Translations under genes and position numbers: made by a program | Source: Gammaproteobacteria bacterium UBA6968 | GTDB taxonomy: Bacteria; Pseudomonadota; Gammaproteobacteria; Pseudomonadales; Azotimanducaceae | Assembly: GCA_002450255.1 (NCBI GenBank) | Contig: DJYW01000117.1 | Span: 74,119 to 79,170, forward strand | Length of the DNA: 5,052 bases | Direction of reading: 5' to 3' | The notes under the pieces: model-generated | Seen by the model: the letters and a program-made list of their open reading frames with translations, nothing else | What the model was told of the DNA's origin: nothing | The model's database searches: none | In this document: one piece after another, positions 1 through 5,052 of the stretch | How the letters are laid out: every line of letters begins with the position of its first letter | Position numbering within the stretch: position 1 is the stretch's first letter

Positions 1-1
1 T

Positions 2-1771
2 CTATTTCCATTTGCGGGTTATGCCGCAGCCGAGACACCGGTCCCGGTCGCTAAGCCGCCCAACATTGTGCTGATCCTTGCTGATGATCTGGGTTACAGC
101 GATTTGGGCGCTTACGGCAGTGAGATCAACACGCCTCATATCGATGCGCTGGCTAACGCTGGCGTGCGGTTCAGTAATTTCCACACCGCTGCCTCCTGTG
201 CACCGACCCGCGCTATGCTGCTAACGGGTCTGGAAAGTCATCTGGCAGGGGTCGCAAATATTCCTGAAGCCATTCCGGATTATCAGCGTAGTGCACCTGG
301 CTATGCGGGCGTGTTGCGCAGCGATGTGCCGACTCTCGCAGAGCTGTTGCAGAGTGCGGGCTACCAAAGCTTTATGTCCGGTAAATGGCATTTGGGCGCG
401 GCTCCACAACAGCTTCCGAGCCAGCGCGGGTTTATCAAAACGTTTGCGCTGGCCGATACCGGTGCAGATAACTGGCGGCAACAACCTTATTTGCCGATTT
501 ATGCTGAGGCTAACTGGTTTGAGAACGGCGAGCGTACGGATTTGCCGGATGACTTCTACTCTTCTAAAACCATCGTCGACAAAGCGCTTGAGCACCTTGC
601 CTCACGGGATTTAGATAAACCGTTTTTTAGCTATTTGGCGTTTCAGGCGGTTCACATCCCCGTGCAGGCACCCGCTGCTTTCCGGGACCGGTATCTACAG
701 CACTACAATGATGGCTGGACGGCTTTGAAGCAGGCGCGCGCAGATGGGTTGGTGCGGGCGGGTATTATGTTACCGGCAGCGTTCACGCATGCGCCTACGA
801 CTGCTGATTGGGATGCCTTGAGCGAAGCAGAGCAGGCGTTTCATAGCCGCGGTATGGCTGTTTATGCGGGCATGGTAGATGCCATGGATCACCACATTGG
901 TCGCCTGGTAGCCTATCTCCAAGCGCAAGGTGAACTCGATAACACGATTTTAGTGTTTCTCTCGGACAACGGCGCCGAGGGCAGCGTCATCAGCCGTACT
1001 CGACCCGGCGGGCCAGGCTTTACCAGCGCATGGTTCCGTTCCTGGCTGGCCCTCAATAGTTACACCACTGAGCCTGAATCGTTAGGCGAGAAGGGTAGTT
1101 TTTATGAGATAGGCCCGTCCTGGGCCTCGGCTAGCGTCGGGCCGCTTGCCTGGTATAAGTTCTTTGCGGGTGAGGGTGGGCTGCGCGTCCCCCTTATTAT
1201 TAGCGGGCGTATTCGGGGCCAGCCGATCGCCACGTCTGGCGCGGTCGCAGGTGCATTAACCTGGGTTACCGATATTGCTCCGACATTGCTAGATTTGGTT
1301 GGGGCCCCCAACAATGACGTGGACTTTAGCGGTTACAGTTTGACTCCCCTGTTAACGAACACGGATGCGTCGCTACGCGGCCCGAAGGAGGTTGTGGGCT
1401 ATGAGTTGGGCGGCAACCGCGCGCTCTATCAGGGCCCCTATAAAATAGTCTATAACCGCTTTGATGCGGCTACCGATCAGTGGCAGCTTTATGATTTAGC
1501 TAATGACCCAGGTGAAACTCAGGATCTCGCTGAGGCTATGCCTGATCGCACTGCGGTTATGATAGCCGCCTATGATCGATGGGCAGACGAGCACGGGGTG
1601 CTACCTGTAGCAGACGATTACAACCAGGGCATGCAGGTGATGCTCAACGGCTTCGCTCAGCGTCCCGTTTTGTGGTTGCCATTCGTGTTGGTCGGAGTGC
1701 TCATTGTTGTTGTTCTGCTCGTCTTTTTGGTCTTCCTATGGCGCTTAATTAGGCGGCGTGCGCCTGCCTAG
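2..1771 (+). CDS. Membrane-anchored type I arylsulfatase, 5' end missing
   Basis: A sulfatase that would hydrolyse a sulfate ester on the outer side of the cytoplasmic membrane; the substrate cannot be read from sequence. The frame is open to the left edge, so the true start lies outside the window; the in-frame GTG at 68 falls inside the conserved first strand and is not the start. The visible N-terminus ends a signal peptide (around FAGYAAAETP), then NIVLILADD begins the fold. Residues matching Pseudomonas AtsA are all present: the calcium-binding Asp pair (83-88), the formylglycine motif C-A-P-T-R (Cys codon 197-199, Arg 209-211), GKWHLG (Lys 383-385, His 389-391), His 653-655, Asp-Asn in SDNGAE (965-970) and Lys 1157-1159 just before EGGLRVP. 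The Cys-type motif requires a formylglycine-generating enzyme elsewhere in the genome. Unusually, the last ~35 residues form a very hydrophobic helix (about 1667-1738) followed by an Arg-rich tail (RLIRRRAPA), which suggests a C-terminal membrane anchor. The next gene lies 94 bp downstream on the same strand. Confidence 0.93.
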   Translation, partial: LFPFAGYAAAETPVPVAKPPNIVLILADDLGYSDLGAYGSEINTPHIDALANAGVRFSNFHTAASCAPTRAMLLTGLESHLAGVANIPEAIPDYQRSAPGYAGVLRSDVPTLAELLQSAGYQSFMSGKWHLGAAPQQLPSQRGFIKTFALADTGADNWRQQPYLPIYAEANWFENGERTDLPDDFYSSKTIVDKALEHLASRDLDKPFFSYLAFQAVHIPVQAPAAFRDRYLQHYNDGWTALKQARADGLVRAGIMLPAAFTHAPTTADWDALSEAEQAFHSRGMAVYAGMVDAMDHHIGRLVAYLQAQGELDNTILVFLSDNGAEGSVISRTRPGGPGFTSAWFRSWLALNSYTTEPESLGEKGSFYEIGPSWASASVGPLAWYKFFAGEGGLRVPLIISGRIRGQPIATSGAVAGALTWVTDIAPTLLDLVGAPNNDVDFSGYSLTPLLTNTDASLRGPKEVVGYELGGNRALYQGPYKIVYNRFDAATDQWQLYDLANDPGETQDLAEAMPDRTAVMIAAYDRWADEHGVLPVADDYNQGMQVMLNGFAQRPVLWLPFVLVGVLIVVVLLVFLVFLWRLIRRRAPA

Positions 1772-1865
1772 CATGGCGGTTTAACGCTGTCGGATGCGGG
1801 CTATCACAATTTAAACTGGGCACTTTCAGTTGCGCTGGATTGCGAAATTTAAGGAACTAATAAAA
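1772..1865 (+). other. Intergenic gap between sulfatase and serine hydrolase
   Basis: This 94-bp same-strand gap carries the ribosome binding site of the next gene at its right end. I see no strong hairpin followed by a T-run, and only a poor promoter match (TTTAAC at 1780-1785 with TATCAC at 1802-1807, 16 bp apart). Readthrough from the sulfatase gene is therefore possible, but an independent weak promoter cannot be excluded. Confidence 0.5.
1851..1856 (+). promoter_or_regulatory. Ribosome binding site deciding the ATG start at 1866
   Basis: AAGGAA lies 9 bp before the ATG at 1866. It favours that ATG over the in-frame TTG at 1830, which has no purine-rich site in front of it. Choosing 1866 removes 12 residues from the longest possible reading frame. 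Confidence 0.7.
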
Positions 1866-3383
1866 ATGCTAACGAATCCTGTTTTGGCGAAGTCCTTATC
1901 GTGCTCTGCCATCGCGTCAATTATTTTTTTCTCAGCGGTTTCGCGCCGGGCTGCTTTAGTCGCGGCGCTCGCAAGCGGGTCTGTAGTAAACGAGTCTGGC
2001 TCAAGTCGGGCAAGCGTTAGGCGCATACTCACGACGTGGGTCTTATGCCTGTTTTTTTCGGGAGCGCAAGTTACCTATGCCGAAACAGAGCGCCCTGCAT
2101 TAAACTTGGCTCAGGCGCCGGCTGCTACCAAGCTAGCGGCGAAAGCAAAGATCGATTTGCCTACTCAAGCAGCCTTTTTGCCCGCTTACACCGTTGCTGA
2201 AGCGATCCGTCAGCACAAGCGATTGCCGCGAGACGATATCTGGTGGTCGGTAGTTGGCGAAGATATGGCCTGGAATTTTAAAAATCTTCATCAGATCATG
2301 CCTACGGTGACTGTTTACCGAGGCGGACAGGTCAAGCCTCTGCACGAAAATCCCATGGCGGCGGTGGCAGACTTTCCCGTGGCGGTGAACGGCGCAACGC
2401 TGACTTTTGCAGAATTTCTGCGCTCTCCGGCAGCGACTGCCATGGGCGTGATTGTGCTGCATAAGGGACAAATCGTATTTGAAGATTACCCGCGCATGCA
2501 GCCCCACGAAAAACCCGTTTATTGGTCTGTGGCTAAGGCGGTTGTTGGCACGATAGTCAGATTGTTAGAGGAGCAGGGCCAGGTCGATGTAAGCCAACCC
2601 ATTGAGGCTTATATTCCAGCATTAAATGGTTCGGCTTTAGCCGGCATAAACGTGCGGGACTGGCTCGATATGGCTTCAGGGCTTGATTGCGCTGACGAGT
2701 ATGACGACAGAACCTCCTGCTATTACCGCTATTCCATGTCGATTGGCGATGGTTATCGCGAAGCAGATGCGGCGGACAATCCGTATGCTTTTGCGGCAGC
2801 TTTGCGCGATGTCCGGGTGAGCAAGCCGGGCCAAAAGTTTTCCTATTCGGGGCTAAACACCTTTGTGCTTGCTTGGCTGGTTGAAACCATTACCGGCGAA
2901 CCATTCCAAGATACATTCAGCCGCTTGATTTGGCGCAAAATTGGCGCTGAGGCGGATGCCTCTTACATCGCTCCGCGCTATGGTATTGCGGTGACGCATG
3001 GCGGTTTTCTGGCGCAACTACGTGATGTTGCCCGGCTCGGTTTGTTGTTTACTCCAAGCGCCGGAGTGGTCGACTCGGAAGGGATTATCAGTGACGCGCA
3101 TATCCGTTTTTTGCAGAACGCAGGCCGTCCGGAACTGCGCACCAACGTTGGTATGCAGGGTGTGGCGAAGAGTGGCGTTAAGCACAATATCTATCAGTGG
3201 GACGCCGTTCTGGCAGATGGCACATTGTTCAAAGGGGGCTGGGCTGGGCAGGGTCTAATTGTCAGTCCCGGCCGGGATGTGGTTATGGTCTACACCGGCT
3301 ATTTCAAAGATGAGGCGCACAGCGAGGTGTCGCTGGAACCGACATTGTTTGCGATGCTGCAGACACTTTTCCCGCTTCAGTAA
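1866..3383 (+). CDS. Exported serine hydrolase, class C beta-lactamase / NylB-like family
   Basis: A 505-residue serine hydrolase of the beta-lactamase class C / penicillin-binding fold, probably acting in the periplasm on an amide or ester; the substrate is unknown. The nucleophile motif SxxK reads S-V-A-K at residues 221-224 (Ser codon 2526-2528) within YWSVAKAVVG. The tyrosine motif reads Y-S-G at about 327-329, where many relatives have YxN. The third box is K-G-G-W-A-G-Q near 456-462. The region before SxxK, with VYRGGQVKPL and a short lead-in domain, and the acidic stretch GLDCADEYDD after it resemble 6-aminohexanoate-dimer hydrolase relatives more than true AmpC enzymes. A good signal peptide (RRILTTWVLCLFFSG, cleavage near TYA|ET at residue 72) sits about 50 residues inside the frame, preceded by a Ser-rich stretch with another hydrophobic patch. 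No usual start codon is close to that signal peptide. It follows the sulfatase by 94 bp and converges with the cyclase gene. The family call is firm, but antibiotic resistance should not be inferred. Confidence 0.9.
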   Translation: MLTNPVLAKSLSCSAIASIIFFSAVSRRAALVAALASGSVVNESGSSRASVRRILTTWVLCLFFSGAQVTYAETERPALNLAQAPAATKLAAKAKIDLPTQAAFLPAYTVAEAIRQHKRLPRDDIWWSVVGEDMAWNFKNLHQIMPTVTVYRGGQVKPLHENPMAAVADFPVAVNGATLTFAEFLRSPAATAMGVIVLHKGQIVFEDYPRMQPHEKPVYWSVAKAVVGTIVRLLEEQGQVDVSQPIEAYIPALNGSALAGINVRDWLDMASGLDCADEYDDRTSCYYRYSMSIGDGYREADAADNPYAFAAALRDVRVSKPGQKFSYSGLNTFVLAWLVETITGEPFQDTFSRLIWRKIGAEADASYIAPRYGIAVTHGGFLAQLRDVARLGLLFTPSAGVVDSEGIISDAHIRFLQNAGRPELRTNVGMQGVAKSGVKHNIYQWDAVLADGTLFKGGWAGQGLIVSPGRDVVMVYTGYFKDEAHSEVSLEPTLFAMLQTLFPLQ

Positions 3384-3512
3384 TCTACTGTGATCGGTTT
3401 TGCAAGCACAACTAAAATCAAATGGTAGATACTGGTATCTGTTCCGCCACGTCGGCATGCCTTGATTAAATTGCTCGACCTTAGGAGCTGCATAAACTTT
3501 ACGGGTTAACCG
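3384..3512. other. Convergent intergenic region without a clear terminator
   Basis: These 129 bp separate the serine hydrolase (plus) from the cyclase-family gene (minus). Two small inverted repeats are visible: AGATAC/GTATCT (3427-3440, loop of 2-4 bases) and ACGG/CCGT around a GGTTAACC palindrome (3501-3513). Neither is G+C-rich with a following T-run on either strand, so neither is a convincing intrinsic terminator. The minus-strand stop codon occupies 3513-3515, the right-hand end of the second repeat. No small gene is evident. Confidence 0.5.
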
Positions 3513-4298
3513 TTATGTGAGTTCGTCTTCGATCAGCGCAACACAGCGTGTCCAGCCGGCTGATGCGTCAGCAATTTTGACCGGGAAACACGCTACGGTA
3601 AAACCATCGCCAGGGAGTGCTTCTAGGTTGTGTAGTTTTTCCATCTGCCAATAAGGGATCTCGCGTCCGGCTTTGTGGCCTTCCCAAATCATGCTGGGGT
3701 CAGGATTTTCTGCCCAACGCTTGGCAGTGTGATTAAACGGCGCATCCCAAGACCAACCATCGGTGCCAACAACTCTTACGCCACGTTCAGTCAGAAAAAG
3801 CGTTGCCGCTCGCCCCATGCCACAGCCGGCGTCGACGTAGCCCGGCTGTCCGAATATAGAGCCGGCGCGGGTGTTGACCAGCACAATATCTAACGGCTGC
3901 AGTTCGTGCCCGATGCGATCCAGCTCGGTCTGAATATCCTCAGGCGAAACCAGATAGCCGTCTGCAAAATGCCTAAAGTCCAGTTTGACTCCTGGCTTAA
4001 AACAATATTCCAGCGGGGTTTGATCAATGGTTGGCGCAGGCGAAGCACCGTTATACGTAGTGCTGTGGAAGTGCCAGGGCGCATCCATATGGGTGCCGTT
4101 GTGCGTCGAAAGATTTACCATTTCTACTGCCCAACCTTCAGAGTCCGGCAGGTCGCTGGGCTTTAAGCCAGGAAAAAAATGTGCCAGTCCGCCAGCGGTT
4201 TCCTGATGGTGCCGATACGTAACCTTGGGTGCGCCACCGGGATGATCAGAGTGTTTGTTGTTATCGATGGTGACGGACAGATCGATGAATTTGGTCAT
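3513..4298 (-). CDS. Cyclase-family metal hydrolase (kynurenine formamidase / isatin hydrolase-like)
   Basis: A 261-residue cytoplasmic protein of the cyclase family, which includes KynB-type arylformamidases and isatin hydrolases: metal enzymes that open amide or lactam bonds on aromatic compounds. The metal signature HxGTHxDxPxH reads H-N-G-T-H-M-D-A-P-W-H at residues 66-76 (codons 4103 down to 4071). A later His208 (3675-3677) and Glu220 (3639-3641), 12 residues apart as in KynB, complete the likely metal and active site. The opening KFIDLSVTI and the LEALPGDGF/ACFPVKI segment near the end are also typical. The start at 4298 has GGAGGGG upstream and aligns with the family N-terminus. The frame could run up to 4460, but that would overlap ubiC by about 140 bp and add 54 residues unlike the family. 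The protein is longer than typical KynB (about 210 residues), which leans towards other cyclase-family members; the exact substrate is unknown. It lies 23 bp after the ubiC-like gene, so an operon is likely. Confidence 0.9.
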   Translation of the reverse strand: MTKFIDLSVTIDNNKHSDHPGGAPKVTYRHHQETAGGLAHFFPGLKPSDLPDSEGWAVEMVNLSTHNGTHMDAPWHFHSTTYNGASPAPTIDQTPLEYCFKPGVKLDFRHFADGYLVSPEDIQTELDRIGHELQPLDIVLVNTRAGSIFGQPGYVDAGCGMGRAATLFLTERGVRVVGTDGWSWDAPFNHTAKRWAENPDPSMIWEGHKAGREIPYWQMEKLHNLEALPGDGFTVACFPVKIADASAGWTRCVALIEDELT

Positions 4299-4304
4299 GT
4301 TTTT

Positions 4305-4311
4305 CCCCTCC
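4305..4311 (-). promoter_or_regulatory. Strong ribosome binding site for the cyclase-family gene
   Basis: On the minus strand GGAGGGG lies within the 23-bp gap after ubiC; its GGAGG core is 8 bp before the ATG at 4298. It decides the start codon in favour of 4298 over upstream candidates and suggests efficient translation of the second gene of the pair. Confidence 0.85.
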
Positions 4312-4321
4312 ACTTGCTTAG

Positions 4322-4828
4322 CTAAGTCAGCATGGCCTCCAAAAAATATTCGGCCACCAATAACTGATCCCCCGGCGTGGGTCCGCAACGCCATACAGTC
4401 GCTCGTCCAAATTGCTTTGCTCCCCAACTCAGTGCAACCACAGGTTTGAGCCTTCGCCATCCTACGTCATCGAATAATAGATCTGCTAGCGGCCGGTCGC
4501 CTAATTTGGCTAACCCTTTGGCTGCGGTGCCATCTTTAAGCGCGACCGAGCGAGCAGCCATAAGGTCGACATTGCCGTTGCTTAAAAGGATATGACGAAT
4601 GTACCCAGCATCGTTAGCAGCAGTGCAATTCAAATATGCCTGTTCCCACTTCGATAGCATGCCTTCGCCTTCGCTGCGCTTGTTGATTCGCGGCAGTTTG
4701 CCGTTCGCGTCTGCCAGCGCTCTGGTCATGGAGGTTTCCAGTTCGATCCAGAATTTGACCCGGGGAGGGAGTAAGGCCGTGTCCACTATGGGCACTGCTA
4801 GTTCGAGGCTGGCAAAATCAATTAACAT
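4322..4828 (-). CDS. ubiC: Chorismate lyase (UbiC-like)
   Basis: A 168-residue cytoplasmic protein, close to the 165 residues of E. coli UbiC, which splits chorismate into pyruvate and 4-hydroxybenzoate, the first step of ubiquinone head-group synthesis. Remembered alignment to E. coli UbiC is good along the whole length: FWIELETSMT near residues 26-35 (LLLEDSMT in E. coli), IRHILL near 77-82, AARSVA near 91-96, KLGDRPLADLLF near 108-119, and LLVAEYFLEAM near 156-166 (LLLTELFLPA in E. coli). Equivalents of the active-site residues usually numbered Arg76, Arg91 and Glu155 are Arg78, Arg93 and Glu160 (codon 4349-4351). The MIREGF segment of E. coli is not conserved, and Ala92 replaces the Gly before the second Arg, so the enzyme is divergent. 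GGAGGA lies 13 bp before the ATG, a long spacing; an in-frame stop further upstream leaves no other start. Usual partner ubiA is absent here: the next gene of the operon is a cyclase-family hydrolase. A specialised 4-hydroxybenzoate supply is an alternative role. Confidence 0.8.
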   Translation of the reverse strand: MLIDFASLELAVPIVDTALLPPRVKFWIELETSMTRALADANGKLPRINKRSEGEGMLSKWEQAYLNCTAANDAGYIRHILLSNGNVDLMAARSVALKDGTAAKGLAKLGDRPLADLLFDDVGWRRLKPVVALSWGAKQFGRATVWRCGPTPGDQLLVAEYFLEAMLT

Positions 4829-4841
4829 GGCGCGGCGGTTG

Positions 4842-4847
4842 TCCTCC
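4842..4847 (-). promoter_or_regulatory. Ribosome binding site for the ubiC-like gene
   Basis: GGAGGA on the minus strand is the only good match before the ATG at 4828. The 13-bp spacing is longer than ideal, which may reduce translation. A TAA triplet in frame just above it rules out a more upstream start. Confidence 0.55.
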
Positions 4848-4930
4848 GATTATTAAGTTCTTTACGTGATTCGCGCTGCGCCTAATTGGTGCCAAACTTG
4901 ACCGCATACTACGATGGCGCGTTTTTCGCG

Positions 4931-4942
4931 GAAATATATTTC
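4931..4942. repeat. Perfect 12-bp palindrome, possible operator
   Basis: GAAATATATTTC reads the same on both strands and lies near the middle of the divergent intergenic region, about 70 bp before the plus-strand start at 5014 and 100 bp before the minus-strand start at 4828. The size and symmetry would suit a dimeric regulator, but short A/T palindromes also arise by chance and the core TATATT could be a -10 element. No regulator gene is visible in the window. Confidence 0.35.
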
Positions 4943-5013
4943 ATTTTCAACTTAGCCCTATTGGCTTTGCCCTTGTATGCTCGACCCAAGCGTTCGACTG
5001 GCTTGAGGTGACC

Positions 5014-5052
5014 ATGAAGAGCTTTCGACACAGTTTTTCCGAATTATTTAAA
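5014..5052 (+). CDS. Start of an unidentified gene, cut by the window edge
   Basis: An ATG at 5014 opens 13 codons (MKSFRHSFSELFK) that stay open to the last base. GAGG at 5005-5008 is 5 bp upstream, a plausible ribosome binding site; an in-frame GTG at 5008 overlaps that site and is a less likely start. The basic and partly hydrophobic start could lead into a membrane or secreted protein, but too little is visible to name it. It does not resemble the start of E. coli UbiA. Its divergent position relative to the ubiC-like gene makes shared regulation possible. Confidence 0.5.
   Translation, partial: MKSFRHSFSELFK

Larger units (their letters stand above)
4829..5013. promoter_or_regulatory. 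Divergent promoter region between ubiC and the right-edge gene
   Basis: This 185-bp gap separates two genes read away from each other, so it must hold both promoters unless one is leaderless or read from afar. Visible elements are a short inverted repeat TTGG-TG-CCAA (4886-4895), a weak plus-strand sigma-70-like pair (TTGGTG at 4886-4891 and TACGAT at 4910-4915, 18 bp apart), a minus-strand -10-like TAGTAT (4911-4906) with a poor -35, and an A/T-rich palindrome at 4931-4942. None of the promoter matches is strong, so assignments are tentative. Confidence 0.45.

Noticed and set aside
68..70. GTG at 68 as the sulfatase start
   Set aside because: The frame continues upstream to the window edge through the end of a signal peptide and the conserved PNIVLILADD strand, so a start here would delete part of the fold and the export signal.
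221..595. Minus-strand open frame of 124 residues inside the sulfatase
   Set aside because: It lies fully opposite strongly conserved sulfatase motifs and has no recognisable domain, so it is a shadow frame.
1830..1865. TTG at 1830 as start of the serine hydrolase
   Set aside because: It has no ribosome binding site, whereas the ATG at 1866 has AAGGAA at a suitable distance.
1826..2032. Minus-strand frame of 68 residues over the start of the serine hydrolase, with a faintly regulator-like RRETAEKKIIDAM stretch
   Set aside because: It lies almost entirely opposite the serine hydrolase frame, has no good ribosome binding site that I can see, and its resemblance to a TetR-type N-terminus is short and not continued by a helix-turn-helix domain. 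It is mostly likely a shadow, although the odd region itself is reported above.
2133..2507. Minus-strand open frame of 124 residues inside the serine hydrolase
   Set aside because: It is rich in Cys, His and Arg in a manner typical of antisense translation and opposes conserved coding sequence.
3427..3440. AGATAC/GTATCT hairpin as a terminator of the serine hydrolase gene
   Set aside because: The stem is only 5-6 bp, A/T-rich and lacks a T-run, so it is too weak to be called a terminator.
4299..4460. Upstream extension of the cyclase-family gene to an ATG at 4460
   Set aside because: It would overlap the ubiC-like gene by about 140 bp and add 54 residues with no family resemblance; the GGAGGGG site and the family-like N-terminus both place the start at 4298.
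4898..4903. TTGACC as a strong -35 element for the right-edge gene
   Set aside because: At the usual 16-18 bp spacing the downstream sequence is GTTTTTC-like, with no acceptable -10 hexamer.

Overview
The window carries four complete or nearly complete protein genes and the first codons of a fifth. It looks like chromosomal DNA from an aerobic Gammaproteobacterium, possibly a marine or environmental one. The reasons are a single-domain UbiC-type chorismate lyase (ubiquinone head-group synthesis), about half G+C, ordinary Shine-Dalgarno spacing and Sec-type exported hydrolases. This assignment is inferred; no rRNA, tRNA, CRISPR array or insertion sequence is visible to confirm it.

Left half, plus strand: a 5'-truncated, exported type I sulfatase (2-1771) has all the expected catalytic residues and ends in a C-terminal membrane anchor. 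After a 94-bp gap comes an exported serine hydrolase of the class C beta-lactamase / 6-aminohexanoate-dimer hydrolase (NylB-like) family (1866-3383). Both point to envelope-side hydrolysis of external compounds. Their shared direction and short gap allow co-transcription but do not prove it.

Right half, minus strand: a ubiC-like chorismate lyase gene (4828-4322) is followed after 23 bp by a metal-dependent hydrolase of the cyclase / kynurenine formamidase / isatin hydrolase family (4298-3513). The second gene has a very strong ribosome binding site inside the 23-bp gap, so the pair is almost certainly one operon. It converges on the serine hydrolase gene across a 129-bp gap (3384-3512) with no convincing terminator. 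Pairing chorismate lyase, which makes 4-hydroxybenzoate, with a cyclase-family hydrolase rather than ubiA is the most unusual feature of the layout.

Right edge: a 185-bp divergent region (4829-5013) contains a perfect 12-bp A/T-rich palindrome and leads to a new plus-strand gene starting at 5014, of which only 13 codons are visible.

I found no clearly novel multi-gene system. The points worth a second look are the ubiC-cyclase operon, the membrane-tethered sulfatase, the doubled hydrophobic N-terminus of the serine hydrolase and the palindrome in the divergent promoter region.
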